This document shows positions 26,875 through 34,822 of a DNA stretch of 64,000 bases, in pieces (the stretch's first letter is position 1; each line of letters begins with the position of its first letter). A model generated the notes under the pieces. That model worked only from the letters and a program-made list of their open reading frames with translations, was not told where the DNA came from and searched no databases. Made by a program: the position numbers and the translations under genes. This DNA comes from Chitinophaga rhizosphaerae (GTDB lineage Bacteria > Bacteroidota > Bacteroidia > Chitinophagales > Chitinophagaceae). The stretch spans positions 310,001 through 374,000 of the forward strand of contig NZ_RXLO01000005.1 of the NCBI RefSeq assembly GCF_003958645.1, given 5' to 3'.

Positions 26875-29800
26875 ATGAAACGAATACTGGCTATATTATT
26901 GACAGGAATGATCTGTGCCTGGGCGCCCGCGCCCCGAAACGATGCAGGGAGGAGAGCGGAAGCCCTGTTCGTCGGCAGCAGCAGTAATGTGCAGGCCACC
27001 TGGCTGGCCACGAAGCTGTTCAAAAGCGGCGTCAACATTACTTACACCGAACGGCCGGACGATCTTCATCCCGCAAAACTCGCCGCTTTCGACGCCGTGA
27101 TCTATTGCACCACCCAACCGCCTTCCGCCGCCGCACAAGCCGCGCTCCGTGCGTTCGTTGACGGCGGGAAAGGATTGCTGGTGCTGCACCAGGGCGCAGA
27201 AGGCCTCCGCGCCCTGGCCTGGGCGAAGCAATCGGGCAACCCCGGCAAAGGGCGCGTGATCGTGATGCCGGATGGTAAAAACGACGAAGTCTGGAAGCAC
27301 GTCGCTTTCCTCGACCGCATCCGCAACGCCGTCATGGAAGCGATAGGCGAGGAAGCAAGGGCCCGCATCGCAGCGGCGAAAATCCCAGATGCCGATATCT
27401 ACAATTCCGATACCATCGCGGATTACACCAGGCGCTACAACGTCCCCAAATTCCAGGAAGCCCTGCCACCCGCGGAGTCCAACAAGCTCACGCAGGTGCC
27501 GGCGGGATTCGAGATACAACTCTTCGCGCAGGAGCCCGATATCACCAAACCCATTGCCATGGCCTGGGATGAAAAAGGAAGGCTCTGGATCGTGGAAACG
27601 GTAGATTATCCCAACGATTTCGTGGAAACGGACTCCACGGCCAACGATCGCATCAAGATCTGCGAAGATACCGACGGAGACGGCCGCGCGGATAAATTCA
27701 CCGTTTTCGCCGACAGCCTCAACATCCCCACCAGCATCGCTTTCGCCAACGGCGGCGTCATCGTGTCCATGGCGCCGGATTTCCTCTTTCTGCAGGATAC
27801 GGATGGAGACGATAAGGCCGATGTGCGCAAAGTGATTTTTACAGGTTGGGGAAAGCAGGATACGCACGCCGGTCCGTCGAACCTCCAATACGGCTTCGAT
27901 AACAGGATCTGGGGGGTGACGGGGTATTCCGGATTCGATGGCACCATCAACGGCGAACGGCAGAAATTCCCGCAGGGCGTGTATCACTTCAAACCCGACG
28001 GGTCCGATTTCAAATTTCTCGGCCGCACGTCCAACAATACCTGGGGATTGGGCTTCACGGAAGACAACCACGTTTTCATTTCCACCGCCAACAATACCCA
28101 CAGCGCCTGGTTCTCCATGCCGTTCTGGTACATGCAGCGTAAGCTGGACGTGGGTGCTGCCGATCCCGTGCAAAAGATCGACGGGCATTACGACGTGCAT
28201 GCCATGACGCCGAACCTTCGCCAGGTGGATGTAATGGGCGGGTTCACTTCCGCCACCGGCCACCATTTCTATACGGCCCGCAGTTTCCCGAAGGAATACT
28301 GGAACCGGGTGGCGTTCGTCAACGAGCCGACCGTCCGCCTCGTGCACAGCGCCATCATCGAAAAAAATGGAGCCGGATTCAAGGAGAAAGACGGATGGAA
28401 CCTCATGGCGAGCTCCGACGAATGGTTTGGCCCCGTTCACGCGGAAACCGGCCCCGATGGCGCGGTTTGGGTGGCCGATTGGTATAATTTCATTATCCAG
28501 CATAATGTGTTCGTGAAGGAACAGGCGCCCCGGGAAACCATCCTTCCCTTCACGGAACAGCCGCATGGAAAGGGCAATGCATTCGAGAGCGAGCACCGCG
28601 ATGTATCGCACGGCCGTATTTACCGGGTGGTGTATAAGAACGCGAAACCCTACGTGCCGGTGCGCCTTTCGGGAAACGATACGGCTTCGCTCCGTAAAGG
28701 CCTGATGCACGAAAACATGTTTTGGCGGATGACGGCGCAACGCCTCATCGTCGAAGAAAAACTCACGTCCATGGCCCCTGTGCTGCATAAAATAGCCGCC
28801 AGCAGGGCGGTAGACGCGGTAGGATTGAATAGTCCTGCCGTACACGCCCTCTGGACGCTCCACGGCCTGGGCCTCGAAGATGCGGCCACGTTCCGGGTTT
28901 TTGCGGCGGCGTTGAAACATCCCGCGTCCGGCGTACGGAAAGCGGCGGCGGAAGTGCTGCCGAAAACCGCGAAAGGCCAGGCGGCTTTGATCGCCAGCGG
29001 GATTTTGCAGGACAGGGATCTGCAGGTGCGTTTGGCCGCCATCAAGCAATTGGTGGAATACCCGGAGTCGGAAGCCGCCGGTGCGGCCGTGTACCGCATG
29101 AGCGCAGTGGCGCAGAACAGGAAGGATCCCTTCCTCGCCAAAGCCTTGCTGGCAGCGGCGGCTCGCCATGAGAAAGGGTTCCTGTCCGCCGCAGGCAAGG
29201 CATCCACACCTGCCGGTGCCTTCACGAAGCAATTAACGGAAGCTTTATATCACGAAGACTATGCTTTAGATCCCCGCGGATTCATGCCCGCCGCGCCCGA
29301 CGTAAATGGTAAGGAAATAACGATCAGGGCTGCGGTGGGTGCTTCCCGGGAAGGGAAAACTCCTTCCGGAACGATCCTTTCGCAGGGCGATGGCACTAAC
29401 GGCTACACGCTCGCCGTTCGCAACGGCAAGCTGCAAATGGACGTGGTAAAGGCCGGGAAGACCTACAGCGCCGTTTCCACCGCCGAATTGCCCGAAAAAG
29501 CCGACGTGGAAGCGCAATTGGCGAAGAACGGGAGCATCCGCCTGAAAGTAAACGGGGAAGCGGCCGGAAGCGGCAGGGCGCCGGGATTGTTTAATGTTAA
29601 AACGGAAGGCTGGCGGACGGAAGACCGCTTCGCCGGACAATTGCGCAACATAACCCTCACGCTCGACCGTTCCGCGCCCAAACCCGCATCCGAAGCGGCA
29701 CCTGCGCTGGTGATCGATCTGAAGGTCGTAAAAGACATCATGCAGTACGACAAGAAAAAACTCAGCGTGAAGGCCGGGCAGAAGGTAACGATCCGCCTCG

Positions 29801-30081
29801 AGAACCCGGACGGGATGCAGCACAACCTGCTCATCCTCAAGCCCGGCACCCTCGCGAAAGTGGGCGCCGCTGCCGACGCCATGGTCCGCGATCCGAACGC
29901 TTCCAAAATGCAGTATGTGCCCAAAGTGCCGGAAGTGCTGCATGCCACGCGGCTGCTCAATCCGGGAGAAACGGTGAGCCTCACGTTCACGGCGCCCGCC
30001 GCGCCGGGGGATTACCCTTTCGTATGCACCTTTCCCGGCCACTGGCGCGGGATGAACGGAATTCTTCAAGTTGTTAAATAA
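26875..30081 (+). CDS. ThuA-like / PVC-type propeller dehydrogenase / HEAT / cupredoxin fusion protein
   Basis: 1068 residues with a signal peptide. Order: a partial ThuA-like fold (~28-150, ALFVGSSSNVQATWLATKL, GKGLLVLHQGAEG), a membrane-bound-dehydrogenase-type beta-propeller (~200-590; VPAGFEIQLFAQEPDITKP, DTDGDGRADKFTVFADSL), HEAT-like helices (~600-770), a LamG-like sandwich (~800-930), and a C-terminal cupredoxin (~940-1068). The cupredoxin has all four type-1 copper ligands: His983, Cys1051, His1056, Met1060, with the C-x4-H-x3-M spacing of azurin. The CxxCH haem motif of PVC-type homologues is absent. It is likely a periplasmic redox enzyme acting on sugars, with copper as built-in electron carrier (inference). 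Confidence 0.85.
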   Translation: MKRILAILLTGMICAWAPAPRNDAGRRAEALFVGSSSNVQATWLATKLFKSGVNITYTERPDDLHPAKLAAFDAVIYCTTQPPSAAAQAALRAFVDGGKGLLVLHQGAEGLRALAWAKQSGNPGKGRVIVMPDGKNDEVWKHVAFLDRIRNAVMEAIGEEARARIAAAKIPDADIYNSDTIADYTRRYNVPKFQEALPPAESNKLTQVPAGFEIQLFAQEPDITKPIAMAWDEKGRLWIVETVDYPNDFVETDSTANDRIKICEDTDGDGRADKFTVFADSLNIPTSIAFANGGVIVSMAPDFLFLQDTDGDDKADVRKVIFTGWGKQDTHAGPSNLQYGFDNRIWGVTGYSGFDGTINGERQKFPQGVYHFKPDGSDFKFLGRTSNNTWGLGFTEDNHVFISTANNTHSAWFSMPFWYMQRKLDVGAADPVQKIDGHYDVHAMTPNLRQVDVMGGFTSATGHHFYTARSFPKEYWNRVAFVNEPTVRLVHSAIIEKNGAGFKEKDGWNLMASSDEWFGPVHAETGPDGAVWVADWYNFIIQHNVFVKEQAPRETILPFTEQPHGKGNAFESEHRDVSHGRIYRVVYKNAKPYVPVRLSGNDTASLRKGLMHENMFWRMTAQRLIVEEKLTSMAPVLHKIAASRAVDAVGLNSPAVHALWTLHGLGLEDAATFRVFAAALKHPASGVRKAAAEVLPKTAKGQAALIASGILQDRDLQVRLAAIKQLVEYPESEAAGAAVYRMSAVAQNRKDPFLAKALLAAAARHEKGFLSAAGKASTPAGAFTKQLTEALYHEDYALDPRGFMPAAPDVNGKEITIRAAVGASREGKTPSGTILSQGDGTNGYTLAVRNGKLQMDVVKAGKTYSAVSTAELPEKADVEAQLAKNGSIRLKVNGEAAGSGRAPGLFNVKTEGWRTEDRFAGQLRNITLTLDRSAPKPASEAAPALVIDLKVVKDIMQYDKKKLSVKAGQKVTIRLENPDGMQHNLLILKPGTLAKVGAAADAMVRDPNASKMQYVPKVPEVLHATRLLNPGETVSLTFTAPAAPGDYPFVCTFPGHWRGMNGILQVVK

Positions 30082-30086
30082 ATGGT

Positions 30087-30800
30087 ATGAACAGCAAACA
30101 TTTCCTTCGTCAAATTTTCGCTTTTGCGTTGCTGCTGGCCGCTTTGCCGCTGGCCGCGCAGAAAGCCCCGCTGCGAGTGCTCATCGTGGGCGGCGGCGGC
30201 TCGCACGACTTCGACCGCTGGTACAAACAGGAAGACGCCGCCACGCTGGAGCGCAACGGGCTCGCCAAAGTCACCTACACCAGCGATCCCGCCGCCATAA
30301 CAGGCCTGCTTCCCGAAACGGACGTGCTCCTGCTGGCCAACAACCAACCCATCAACGACCCCGCCACCCGCGCCGCCATTTTCGCACATGCGGCCGCCGG
30401 GAAGGGGTTGGTACTGGCGCACGCGGCCATCTGGTACAATTGGAAAGACTGGCCGGAATACAATGCCCGTCTCGTTGGCGGCGGCAGCCGCTCGCACGAG
30501 AAGTACGGTCCGTTCACCGTGGCGCTCAAGGGCAAACATCCGGTTACGCGCAAAGTGCCGAAGTCTTTCACGCTCGACGATGAGCTGTATCACTTCAACG
30601 CCGACCCTGCCGCCGCGCAGATCACCGTATTGGCGCAAAGTACCAACGACAAAGGGGTGACGCATCCCGCCGTATTCGTGGTGGAACATCCTGATGCGCG
30701 GATCGTAGGCCTGGCGCTGGGGCACGATGCCAAATCGCATGAACTGGCGGCGTACCAGTCGCTGTTGCGGAACGCCGTGAAATGGGCGGGCCACCGTTAA
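30087..30800 (+). CDS. Exported ThuA-domain protein
   Basis: 237 residues: signal peptide (MNSKHFLRQIFAFALLLAALPLAAQ) and a single ThuA (glutamine-amidotransferase-like) domain, LRVLIVGGGGSHDFDRWY to the end, with a conserved AHAAIWYNW segment. In rhizobia, ThuA works with the Gfo/Idh-family ThuB in disaccharide utilisation through 3-keto derivatives. Here too a Gfo/Idh gene follows directly (29-bp gap). Unlike rhizobial ThuA this one is exported, whereas the oxidoreductase is not, so a strict complex is unlikely. Confidence 0.88.
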   Translation: MNSKHFLRQIFAFALLLAALPLAAQKAPLRVLIVGGGGSHDFDRWYKQEDAATLERNGLAKVTYTSDPAAITGLLPETDVLLLANNQPINDPATRAAIFAHAAAGKGLVLAHAAIWYNWKDWPEYNARLVGGGSRSHEKYGPFTVALKGKHPVTRKVPKSFTLDDELYHFNADPAAAQITVLAQSTNDKGVTHPAVFVVEHPDARIVGLALGHDAKSHELAAYQSLLRNAVKWAGHR

Positions 30801-30829
30801 TTTATCACTTATCAAAAAATCAGGATATT

Positions 30830-31939
30830 ATGAAACAGATCACGGTTGTAATCGTAGGGATGGGATTCGGAAAGGAATTTATCCCCATTTACCAAAAGCA
30901 CCCCAACATCAAGCGGGTAGGCATTTGTACGAGGAATCCCGCTACGCTGGAAGAACTGAAGGAGCGCTTCGGCCTCGACGACGATCTTATCTTCACCAAT
31001 TTCGAAGACGTACCCAAACGCGCTGATATAGACGCCATCCACATCGTGACGCCCGTTCCCGAGCACGCCCGCATGACGCTGGCCAGCCTCAACGCCGGCA
31101 AACATACCGCCTGCACCATCCCCATGGCCATGACGGTAGAAGATTGTACCGCCATTGTGGAAGCGCGCCGCAAATCCGGGAAAGTGTACATGATGATGGA
31201 AACCGCATTGTATACCCGCGAGTTCCTGTATGGCCTGAAACTGGCTGAATCCGGGCAGCTGGGCCGTATCCAGTTCGTCCGCGGATCGCATATCCAGGAT
31301 ATGAGCATGCCGGGATGGGATGAATACTGGAAAGGGTATCCGCCCATGCTCAACGGCACCCACGCCATTTCGCCGCTGCTGCGCATCAATAATACGAAAG
31401 CGGAATCTGTGGTTTGCCACGGTTCCGGCCGGTTGGGCGATGATCTTGCATCCCGCTATGGTAGTCCATTTGCCGTGGAGACCGCCACTTTCACCCTGAA
31501 GAATTCCGATGTGGCGGCCGAGGCTACCCGTTCGCTGTTCGACGTGGTAAGGCAATACCGCGAGAGTTATGATGTGTACGGGACGAAGATGTCTTTCGAA
31601 TGGGAGCAGCTGCAGGACGAAGGTCATTCCGTGTTCGACGGCGGAGAGAACGCCCGGCGGATGGAATGCCCTGATACCGATGCGATGCTCATCCCCGAGA
31701 TCGCGCATTTCACCAAACGGGAGAAGATCGACGATCCGAACCACGTATCGTTCCTCCAGGGCGCGGGCCACGGCGGTTCGCATCCGCACCTGGTGCAGGA
31801 ATTCGTAGCGGCGATCGTGGAAGGACGCGAATCCGCGGTAGACGCGCATCTCGCCGCCAACTACACCTGCGCTGGCATCTGCGCGCACGAATCGGCCATG
31901 AACGGTGGTAAACGCATCCAAATACCGGATTTCGAATGA
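30830..31939 (+). CDS. Gfo/Idh/MocA-family oxidoreductase
   Basis: 369 residues from the ATG at 30830 (16 codons inside a longer frame). N-terminal Rossmann fold (VVIVGMGFGKEF) and a C-terminal Gfo/Idh domain. It is cytoplasmic, with no signal. The usual EKP motif with the catalytic/nicotinamide-contacting lysine is replaced by T96-I97-P98 (ACTIPMAMT), so the mechanism or cofactor handling is altered. Family members oxidise sugar hydroxyls, including C3 of glycosides. Its stop overlaps the epimerase start by 4 bp (ATGA). Confidence 0.9.
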   Translation: MKQITVVIVGMGFGKEFIPIYQKHPNIKRVGICTRNPATLEELKERFGLDDDLIFTNFEDVPKRADIDAIHIVTPVPEHARMTLASLNAGKHTACTIPMAMTVEDCTAIVEARRKSGKVYMMMETALYTREFLYGLKLAESGQLGRIQFVRGSHIQDMSMPGWDEYWKGYPPMLNGTHAISPLLRINNTKAESVVCHGSGRLGDDLASRYGSPFAVETATFTLKNSDVAAEATRSLFDVVRQYRESYDVYGTKMSFEWEQLQDEGHSVFDGGENARRMECPDTDAMLIPEIAHFTKREKIDDPNHVSFLQGAGHGGSHPHLVQEFVAAIVEGRESAVDAHLAANYTCAGICAHESAMNGGKRIQIPDFE

Positions 31940-32799
31940 GTAAGCAAACTACCATCCAGACCGGCATCAGCACGTTCGTATATGCTTCCCCGTTCAAAAC
32001 GGCGGATTTCCACCTGTTGCCGAAGATCAAATCTGCGGGGTACGACATCGTGGAAGTGGCGGTGGAACAGGCGGGCCTTATCGACTGGGACCTGCTCGTT
32101 TCCATGACGGCCGACCTGGGCCTCGATATCACGCTCAGCGGCGCTTTCGGGCCGCGGCGCGATATTTCTTCCGACAACGCCGCCTTCCGCAAGGAGGGGC
32201 TGGATTACATCCTCGAATGCATACGCCTGGCGGAAAAAACGGGGAGCCCGTTGTTTGGCGGGCCGTTGTATTCGGCAGTGGGGAAAACGCGCATCGTGCC
32301 GGCGGAGCAGCAGCGGCAGGAGCGGGCCTGGTGCCTGGAGAACCTGCACATCGCCGCCAAAGCCGCGGCAGACCATGGGATATTGCTGGGCGTGGAGCCG
32401 CTGAACCGTTTCGAGACAGACATGATCAACACGGTAGACCAGGCGCTGGCGCTCATCGCGGAAGCGGACCATCCTTCGCTGCGGCTGTCGCTCGATACTT
32501 TCCACGCCAACATCGAGGAAAAGGATATTCCCGCGGCCATCCGCAAAGCCGGTGACCTGCTATTGCATGTGCAGGCCAACGAAAGCGACCGGGGAACGCC
32601 CGGCACGGGGCACCTTCCCTGGCCCGCTATCCGGCAGGCGCTGGACGAGATCGGGTACCGCGGCGCGGTGGTGCTCGAGACTTTCGGCGAGCCGTCCGAA
32701 GAGCTGGCCCGCGCCGCCTGTATCTGGCGGCCGCTGGCGGGAAGTGCAGACGAAATGGCTACCGAAGGCGCTGCATTTTATCAACGCATGTTTACATAA
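31936..32799 (+). CDS. D-tagatose 3-epimerase-like TIM-barrel isomerase
   Basis: 287 residues, cytoplasmic AP-endonuclease-2-type barrel. The four metal ligands of D-tagatose/D-psicose 3-epimerases can be matched: Glu in GVEPLNRF, Asp in LSLDTFHANIEE, His in LLHVQANESDRG, Glu in VVLETFG. Length fits DTE enzymes (~290). Start overlaps the Gfo/Idh stop by 4 bp. It could epimerise a ketose, or act as a 3-keto-glycoside lyase like its close structural relatives. Last gene of PUL1, followed by a strong terminator. Confidence 0.88.
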   Translation: MSKQTTIQTGISTFVYASPFKTADFHLLPKIKSAGYDIVEVAVEQAGLIDWDLLVSMTADLGLDITLSGAFGPRRDISSDNAAFRKEGLDYILECIRLAEKTGSPLFGGPLYSAVGKTRIVPAEQQRQERAWCLENLHIAAKAAADHGILLGVEPLNRFETDMINTVDQALALIAEADHPSLRLSLDTFHANIEEKDIPAAIRKAGDLLLHVQANESDRGTPGTGHLPWPAIRQALDEIGYRGAVVLETFGEPSEELARAACIWRPLAGSADEMATEGAAFYQRMFT

Positions 32800-32849
32800 G
32801 AAGCTGTCAAATCATACCTTTGACTGTAACGTAAAGACGTGTGGAAAAG

Positions 32850-32881
32850 GCCGTCCGGTTTTCCGGACGGCTATGTTTTTT
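32850..32881 (+). terminator. Strong intrinsic terminator of PUL1
   Basis: Perfect 9-bp stem GCCGTCCGG / CCGGACGGC around a TTTT loop (32850-32871), followed by TATG and six T. It ends the 18371-32799 transcript. Confidence 0.85.
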
Positions 32882-32953
32882 GCTAAATATTTAGCGGAAT
32901 TTGAGTGGATTGACAGATATTTGCGCGGGGAATTCCTAAAATCCCCGCTGAGG

Positions 32954-33331
32954 ATGATACGTTTTACGAAGATCGACCATGTGGCAGTCATGATCCCGAC
33001 GGGCCAGCAAGCTGCGGCCCGGCAATTCTACGGACAACTTTTACAACTGAAGGAAATTCCCGGCCAGCACCCGCGCAACGCCATCTGGTACGAGATCGCA
33101 GATATTCAATTGCACCTGGTGGAAGAAGAAAGTACTACCGGTCTCCCCAGCGGCCGCCATCCCGCTTTCGAAGTCGAAAGCCTCGAAGCCGCGAAAGCAT
33201 ATCTCCAATCCAACGGCGTTGCCATCGCCTATACCTCCAAAATCGAAGGCCGCGAACGGGCGTTTTTCCGCGATCCGTTCGGGAACAGGGTGGAGATGAT
33301 CGAGTTTGATAAAGAATTTGAAAAGGTGTAG
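32954..33331 (+). CDS. VOC-family (glyoxalase-like) protein
   Basis: 125 residues from the ATG at 32954; the frame is open far upstream into the epimerase gene, but only this start gives the family N-terminus (FTKIDHVAVMIPTGQ). A two-module vicinal-oxygen-chelate fold with metal ligands His in IDHVAV, Glu/His in QLHLVEE, and the terminal Glu in GNRVEMIEFD. Members are lyases, isomerases or dioxygenases. It is separated from PUL1 by the terminator, so it is probably independent. Confidence 0.82.
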   Translation: MIRFTKIDHVAVMIPTGQQAAARQFYGQLLQLKEIPGQHPRNAIWYEIADIQLHLVEEESTTGLPSGRHPAFEVESLEAAKAYLQSNGVAIAYTSKIEGRERAFFRDPFGNRVEMIEFDKEFEKV

Positions 33332-33358
33332 TTTATCGAATACTAGCATTCTCTCTAT

Positions 33359-33730
33359 TTATTCACAAAGCATAGTATCAAAGTCGATATGTAATTGGGT
33401 ACTGCCATTGTCGTCCACGGTCACCCATTTATAGTTTTTTAATACATATGCATTCCCGCCATCAAGTTTCACCCATTCATCAATACCTCTAGCACCGTAC
33501 TTTAAATCCTGTTTAGAGGTAAGTCCTATTGGAGCCACATATTCTCGGTTTTTTACGAGGTATATACATGTATTCTTCTTTACTTTTTCCTGCGCTTGTG
33601 ATTGAGTTAGATAAGTTGATTTTGTAAGGGTGGGCAATCGACGATTTATTTCAATTGGCGTCATTGATGCTGCGCATGAAGTTAAGAACAGGGCGAATCC
33701 GATTATAGCTATTAAAGGCCACTTTTTCAT
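33359..33730 (-). CDS. Orphan lipoprotein, hypothetical
   Basis: 123 residues: SPII signal MKKWPLIAIIGFALFLTSC, then a short domain with two late cysteines region (KKNTCIYLV ... TMLCE) that may form a disulfide. No recognised family. The gene and its flanks (33332-33811) are clearly AT-richer than neighbours, suggesting acquisition. A near-consensus -7 (TATATTTA on the minus strand, 33764-33757) lies ~27 bp upstream. Confidence 0.65.
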   Translation of the reverse strand: MKKWPLIAIIGFALFLTSCAASMTPIEINRRLPTLTKSTYLTQSQAQEKVKKNTCIYLVKNREYVAPIGLTSKQDLKYGARGIDEWVKLDGGNAYVLKNYKWVTVDDNGSTQLHIDFDTMLCE

Positions 33731-33811
33731 AGTATAGGTATTCTTTAAATTGGATTTAAATATAATAAAAATATTGAATGTTATATAACAGAATACCTTT
33801 CAAATCACCTT

Positions 33812-34672
33812 TTAACTCCTCTCCCGAAATCCCTTGGGCGATACGCCCATGATCAGCTTGAACGTCCGCGAAAACGTGTACTGGTCGGGGTACCCCATTT
33901 CCTGCGCGATTTCCTTCACCGTGAGGTTCGTTTCTTTCAGGAGCTGACTGGCCTTTTGCATCCGCAACGACGTAAACAGCTGGATGGGAGAGTAGCGCGT
34001 TTTCTCCTTGAACAGCGCCGAAAGATAGGAGGCAGACAAATGCGCCTGCGCCGCGAGGTCGGCCAGGGTGAGGTTCTTGTCGAGCTGCTGCTTCATGATC
34101 TGGATGCATTGCTCGATCTGGTTGTCTGACCCCTGTTTCATATAGTTGAAGACAGATAGCCGGAAGGTGCCGAGGAAGCTGTAGAACCGGAAGTTGGCAT
34201 AGAGCAGGTTCTCGATATTGTTCATGAGATCGAGGTGATGAAGGATATCCCAGAACTGCGCGATGCGGCCCACGAGCGGCGGGGTGGTATGGATGGGCTT
34301 GCCGTTGGTCAGGTAATCGCAGAGCTCGTCGGCCAGAAGCCCCGTGAACTGGGCGGTGTGTAGCCGCCAGGGATTGCGGGGATCGGGGCCGCACCGGAAC
34401 GGTGTGTGTTGAGCCAGCAACACATATTGATTGGCTTTCACGGCGTGGCGCTCGCCCGAAACTTCGTACCAGCCGCTTCCATGTGCGGAATACAGCAGGC
34501 TGTATACCGGGGCGCCCTTCGGTTCGCCCCATTCCTTTGCGTCATTTTCCGGATAAAAACGGATAGCGGTGATGTATAGGTTGCGGCCCAGCGGATGTTC
34601 GTCCAGCTTGCGTTGCAGCTGTTCGGGCAAGGTCCATGCGGTGGAAATGTTGGCGTTGGATGGGTGCTTCAC
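33812..34672 (-). CDS. AraC-family transcriptional regulator
   Basis: 286 residues: N-terminal cupin-like ligand domain (ending ~residue 170) and C-terminal AraC double helix-turn-helix (~185-285; LADLAAQAHLSASYLSALFKEK and IAQEMGYPDQYTFSRTFKLIMGVSP). Divergent from the symporter/aldolase genes, with a 150-bp shared gap, so probably their inducer-dependent activator. Cytoplasmic. Confidence 0.92.
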   Translation of the reverse strand: MKHPSNANISTAWTLPEQLQRKLDEHPLGRNLYITAIRFYPENDAKEWGEPKGAPVYSLLYSAHGSGWYEVSGERHAVKANQYVLLAQHTPFRCGPDPRNPWRLHTAQFTGLLADELCDYLTNGKPIHTTPPLVGRIAQFWDILHHLDLMNNIENLLYANFRFYSFLGTFRLSVFNYMKQGSDNQIEQCIQIMKQQLDKNLTLADLAAQAHLSASYLSALFKEKTRYSPIQLFTSLRMQKASQLLKETNLTVKEIAQEMGYPDQYTFSRTFKLIMGVSPKGFRERS

Positions 34673-34822
34673 GGCAGTAATTTAAGCTATTCTTTTCATA
34701 ACATTCAACATTGTTTAGCCAGAAAAATCTCTGCAACTTGCCAAAGGACCGGAGGAAGTTCCGGTACAAATTAAATCCACGTGAGGAATGGCAATATCAA
34801 CCAATAGATAGCATTTTAAGAC

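Noticed and set aside
26896..29232. 778-codon open frame on the minus strand opposite the cupredoxin fusion gene
   Set aside because: A GC-rich shadow of the real plus-strand gene: it has no domain, signal or start context, while the opposite strand has clear domains.
32552..32953. N-terminal extension of the VOC gene into the epimerase
   Set aside because: The frame is merely open; family similarity begins at the ATG at 32954, and the terminator lies between.
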